From positions 1 through 16,347 of the forward strand of contig JAVMKL010000254.1 of the NCBI GenBank assembly GCA_031732875.1: a DNA stretch of 16,347 nucleotides, read 5' to 3'. Under the pieces are notes generated by a model. That model made no database searches. It had not been told where the DNA came from and was given only the letters and a program-made list of their open reading frames with translations. How positions within the stretch are numbered: position 1 is the first letter of the stretch; every line of letters starts with the position of its first letter. Positions 13,091-16,347 of this stretch are shown piece by piece. This DNA comes from JAVMKJ01 sp031732875. GTDB lineage: Bacteria > Pseudomonadota > Gammaproteobacteria > Competibacterales > Competibacteraceae. The position numbers and the translations under genes were made by a program.

Positions 13091-15213
13091 ATGAATGGAA
13101 CCGTCGCGCAAGCCGCTGAAAAACGATCCACCCCACGCAGCGACCCCGCGCTTCAATCTGCCGACGAGCGGGACGCCATGCACCTGGCCCTGCGGTCCAT
13201 CGTCGAAGGCACCGCCACCGCCACCGGCACGGAGTTCTTTCACGCGCTGGTCCGGGNNNNNNNNNNNNNNNNNNNNNNNNNNNNNNNNNNNNNNNNNNNN
13301 NNNNNNNNNNNNNNNNNNNNNNNNNNNNNNNNNNNNNNNNNNNNNNNNNNNNNNNNGTCGAAGGCACCGCCACCGCCACCGGCACGGAGTTCTTTCACGC
13401 GCTGGTCCGGGAACTCGCCCTGGCTCTGAACGTACGCCACGCCTTCGTGAGCGAACTGCTGGAGAGCGGAATCCGGGTGCGAACCCTGGCGTTCTGGTTC
13501 GATGGCAAGCCTATCGACAATATTGAATTCGATTTGGACGGTACCCCCTGTGAGGTCGTGATCCGGGGCGAGACGGTATACTACACCGGCAAGGTATATG
13601 AGATGTTCCCCCGGCATCCGGAACTCAAGGAAATGGGGATCGAGAGTTATTTCGGCGTGCCGCTGATATCCGAATCGGGGGACACCATGATGGGCCACCT
13701 GGCCGTCATGCACGACCAGCCGATGTTTAAGGAATTCCGGGGGATGGCGCTCTTGCGGATTTTCGCCGCCCGGGCGCGGGCGGAACTGGAGCGCAAGCGG
13801 GCCGAGCAGGCGCTCCGCAAAAGCGAAGAACGCCTGGCCAGCGTGTTGGCCAGCGCCATGGACGCCATCGTCACCATCGACGCCGAACAGCACATCACCC
13901 TCTTCAACCCGGCCGCCGAAAAAATCTTCCGCTGCAGGGCCAGCGAGGTCGTCGGCCAGCCGTTCGATCCCTTCCTCTCCAAGCGCTTCGGCAACCTGCT
14001 CAAGGGCTATTGCCTGGCGGTGCAGCCGGCCACCGTGCGCTCCCAGCAACTGTGGGCACCCGAGGGGCTGACGGCCCGACGCCATGACGGCGAGGAATTC
14101 CCGGTGGAGGCCACGCTCTCGCCGCTGGAACTCGAAGGCCAGCGGTTCTACACCGTGATCCTGCGCGACGTGACCGACCGCTGGCGGTCGGAGGAAACCC
14201 TCAGGCAGTTGCAACTGGAAAAGGTCTATCTGCAGGAGGAGATCAAGACCCGGCTCGGCCCCAGTCACATCGTCGGCGAATCGCCGGCCATGCACGAGGT
14301 TTTCGCCTATGCCGAGCAGGTGGCGGGCACCGATTCCACCGTGCTGCTGACCGGCGAGACCGGCACCGGCAAAAGCGTCATCGCCCGGGCGATTCACGAC
14401 CTGAGCGACCGCCGGGACAGGCTGTTCGTACCGGTCAACTGTGCCGCCCTGCCGGGTGAGTTGGTGGAAAGCGAGTTGTTCGGTCACGAAAAGGGCGCGT
14501 TCACCGGCGCGACCTGCCAACGCAAGGGCCGCTTCGAAATGGCCGACGGCGGTACCCTGTTCCTGGATGAAGTCGGTGAACTGAGCGCCGGCGCCCAAGC
14601 CAAGCTGCTGCGCGTGCTGCAGGATCAGGAATTCGAGCGGGTAGGTGGCAACCAGACCCTGAAGGTCGACGTCCGCCTCGTCGCCGCCACCAATCGCGAA
14701 CTGGACAAGATGGTCAAGGAGGGAACGTTCCGCGCCGATCTGTATTACCGGCTGAACGTATTTCCCATCCGGCTGCCGTCGCTGGGCGAACGTCCGACCG
14801 ATATTCCGCTGCTGGCCCGCTATTTCCTGGACAAGTTCGCCCGGAAGATGGGCAAATCGATTCGCGACCTGTCGCCCCGGGCCTGCGAGCGGTTACAGCG
14901 TTATTCCTGGCCGGGCAATATCCGCGAACTGCAAAACGTGATCGAACGGGCGACCATTCTCGCCCGCGGCCCCTTGCTGGAAATCGACAACGCGCTGGAA
15001 CTCCGCCTCGACGATCGGGAAGCGAAGAGCGCGCCCGAATCGTTGGGCTCGCTCGAAGCGATGGAGCGCGCGTATATCCTCAAGGTTCTGGAACGCACCC
15101 GCTGGGCGATCGAGGGCGAACAGGGCGCGGCCGCGATCCTGGACCTCAACCCCAGCACTCTGCGGTCCCGAATGCAGAAGCTGAACATCCGCAAAGTCAA
15201 ATCGGCGGACTGA
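13091..15213 (+). CDS. Sigma-54-dependent activator, GAF-PAS-AAA+-Fis
   Basis: After collapsing the artefact at 13202-13411 the gene encodes 655 residues. Domains in order are a GAF sensor (about 30-177), a PAS domain (about 193-312, RLASVLASAMDAIVTID to VILRDVTDRWR), a linker helix, a sigma-54 AAA+ ATPase (about 339-575) and a C-terminal Fis-type helix-turn-helix (about 600-650). The ATPase has Walker A GETGTGKS (370-377), the sigma-54 contact loop GAFTGA (417-422) and Walker B GGTLFLDE (435-442). It should bind an upstream activating site and drive open-complex formation by sigma-54 polymerase. The GAF and PAS ligands are unknown. There is no receiver domain, so it is not a two-component partner. 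Start ATG 13091 follows GGGGAGG by seven bases. As given, the N run shifts the frame by 155 bases and splits the gene; this is not biological. Confidence 0.93.
13202..13411. other. Scaffold gap with identical 55-bp flanks (assembly artefact)
   Basis: Exactly 100 N (13257-13356) are flanked by the same 55 bases at 13202-13256 and 13357-13411. The flanks are two contig ends that overlap but were not merged. Removing one copy and the N run (155 bases) rejoins one open frame. Confidence 0.95.
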
Positions 15214-15260
15214 ACCGAAATCCAGGCGTCCGCGCCGCTCCTTCCGTCATGCTTCTCGAC

Positions 15261-15288
15261 TTGACTTAAGCCGACGCTCTTGTAACGT
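15261..15288 (+). promoter_or_regulatory. Weak candidate promoter for the replication-type gene
   Basis: TTGACT (15261-15266) and TAACGT (15283-15288) are 16 bases apart in the 119-base gap. The -35 is good and the -10 poor (three of six). It would give a leader of about 40 bases. Confidence 0.25.
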
Positions 15289-15332
15289 TAAAGACATATC
15301 CCCGACCGGAAATCCGCGCTTTTGCCCCATCC

Positions 15333-16347
15333 ATGGCTCACGATATCAAGAAGATAAAACCGCCGTCGCCGGAATCCTTCACCGCCAAGCAGCTTTCGCT
15401 TTTCCAGAGTTTTCTGTGCAACTCCGACAGCGAGCGGGACAAGTTCTCCAACACCATCGAGCTGTGGGATGGCGTACCGAAATACTTCATATCCCGGCAG
15501 GAAATGACCAAACAACGGGAGAGGGGACTGCTGCCGACCGTCGACCGCGATTTCGAATACCGGGGTCGTATTTTTACCGTGAGGGTCCGGCCCGCCCGGC
15601 TGACCGACGAGGAGGGCAACGACAAGGAATTCTATCCAAGCGCCCGGGAGGAGCTGGTGGAGGACGCCCTGCGCAAGATCGCGGCCGAACAGCATTACGG
15701 CTTTCTGGAAACCCAGGAAAGCGGGACCGTCTTCACCCTGCACATGCTGCGCAAGGAACTACAGCGCCGGGGTCACTCCCTGTCTTATCAGGAGGTGGTC
15801 GAAAGCCTCGACATCATGGCGGGAGCCCGAATCGAGATCGTGGCCGCCGACGGTAGCGGCGATTACAAATCCCCCATTCTGGCCGGGCTGCTGCGGGTCA
15901 GCCGCCACCGTTACCGCGAGGATCCGAAGGCAAGGTGGGTGGCGCATTTCAATCCGCTCGTGACCCGCAGCATCCAGGCGCTGAATTTCCGTCAGTTCGA
16001 CTACCACACCATGATGTCGCACACCACGCAGCTCTCCCGATGGCTGCACAAGCGCCTGGCCCACAATTACATCAACGCCCACCTCATGCAGCCCTACACC
16101 ATTCTGTTCTCGACCGTGCAGCGGGACAGCGGGCTGCTGGAATACACGCGGCAACGGGACGCCATCCGCAAGCTCGACGAATCTCTCGAAGAACTCAGAG
16201 GCAAGGGAATGTTGATGTCCTTCAGCCGGGAAGACAGGAGAGGGGAGCGGGGACGCATTCTCGATGTCGCCTACACCATCACTCCCGATCCCCGGTTCGT
16301 CAGTCAAATCAAGGCCGCCAACAAGCGGCAATCCGACAACATCGATC
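15333..16347 (+). CDS. Putative plasmid-type replication initiator, 3' end missing
   Basis: The frame is open from ATG 15333 to the window edge, at least 338 residues. Visible parts are a basic N-terminus (MAHDIKKIKPPSP), a charged segment around RRGHSLSYQEVVESLDIM that looks like a winged-helix, and a second such region with FRQFDYHTMMSHTTQLSRWL, HKRLAHNYINAH and LLEYTRQRDAIRKLDESLEEL. Two winged-helix-like halves and the SRWLHKRL motif recall plasmid or integrative-element replication proteins, but I cannot name a family with confidence. No Shine-Dalgarno site precedes the ATG, so the start may be another codon or poorly translated. No iterons or partition genes are visible here; they would be expected outside the window. 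It does not look like a transposase or integrase. Confidence 0.55.
   Translation, partial: MAHDIKKIKPPSPESFTAKQLSLFQSFLCNSDSERDKFSNTIELWDGVPKYFISRQEMTKQRERGLLPTVDRDFEYRGRIFTVRVRPARLTDEEGNDKEFYPSAREELVEDALRKIAAEQHYGFLETQESGTVFTLHMLRKELQRRGHSLSYQEVVESLDIMAGARIEIVAADGSGDYKSPILAGLLRVSRHRYREDPKARWVAHFNPLVTRSIQALNFRQFDYHTMMSHTTQLSRWLHKRLAHNYINAHLMQPYTILFSTVQRDSGLLEYTRQRDAIRKLDESLEELRGKGMLMSFSREDRRGERGRILDVAYTITPDPRFVSQIKAANKRQSDNID

Noticed and set aside
13202..13411. True tandem duplication in the activator gene
   Set aside because: The copies flank exactly 100 N and collapsing them restores the frame, so an unmerged contig overlap is the simpler reading.
1..16347. CRISPR array, rRNA, complete insertion sequence
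   Set aside because: No regularly spaced direct repeats, no rRNA signatures and no transposase with terminal repeats were seen.

Overview
The window is about 60% GC or more by eye, with short intergenic gaps, Shine-Dalgarno sites of the GAGGAG/GGAGG type and a 100-base N gap. It reads as a scaffold from a draft or metagenome assembly of a Gammaproteobacterium, or at least a proteobacterium. The lineage is inferred from gene content and dispersed GC-rich hairpin repeats; no marker gene is present to prove it.

Left part (1-3328): a small membrane-anchored unknown protein (+), a small multi-pass membrane unknown (-), and an HDOD-domain regulator (+) whose leader can fold into a three-stem structure that hides the start codon. 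These are followed by the broken N-terminus of a HAD/UbiA-type gene (-) and a DUF29 gene (-). This is an ordinary or slightly decayed accessory stretch.

Centre-left (3329-8739, all minus strand): one tightly packed operon read right to left. It encodes a secreted DUF4331 protein, an exported TPR protein, a HupE/UreJ-like membrane protein with an EF-hand loop, a 14-codon mini-ORF, an ECF sigma factor and a soluble anti-sigma factor with a ChrR-like cupin. Three junctions (7177-7180, 5867-5870, 3880-3883) are ATGA stop/start overlaps, which points to translational coupling.

Centre-right (9218-12357, plus strand, divergent from the previous operon): a complete bufferin-type RiPP operon. It has a DUF2282 precursor with a signal peptide and four Cys, a DUF692 multinuclear non-heme iron oxidase (MNIO), a DUF2063 partner and a DoxX-like membrane protein. 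A fifth gene follows that I recognise as a protoglobin-family protein without the proximal haem histidine; it has only one His in 194 residues. Bufferins are known to help cells handle copper through Cys-derived heterocycles. The adjacent ECF/anti-sigma pair, HupE-like protein and a small secreted EF-hand protein (12593-12832) make a metal- or redox-stress module plausible, but regulation across the divergent promoter region is inference. The bufferin block is bracketed by two related GC/AT-mixed hairpin palindromes (8883-8915 and 12371-12398).

Right part (12833-16347): a dispersed hairpin repeat and an intrinsic terminator, then a GAF-PAS-AAA+-Fis sigma-54-dependent activator. That gene is split only by an assembly artefact: the N gap is flanked by identical 55-bp ends, and collapsing them restores one 655-residue frame. 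The last gene runs off the window and looks like a winged-helix plasmid-type replication initiator, which may mean the right end belongs to a mobile element.
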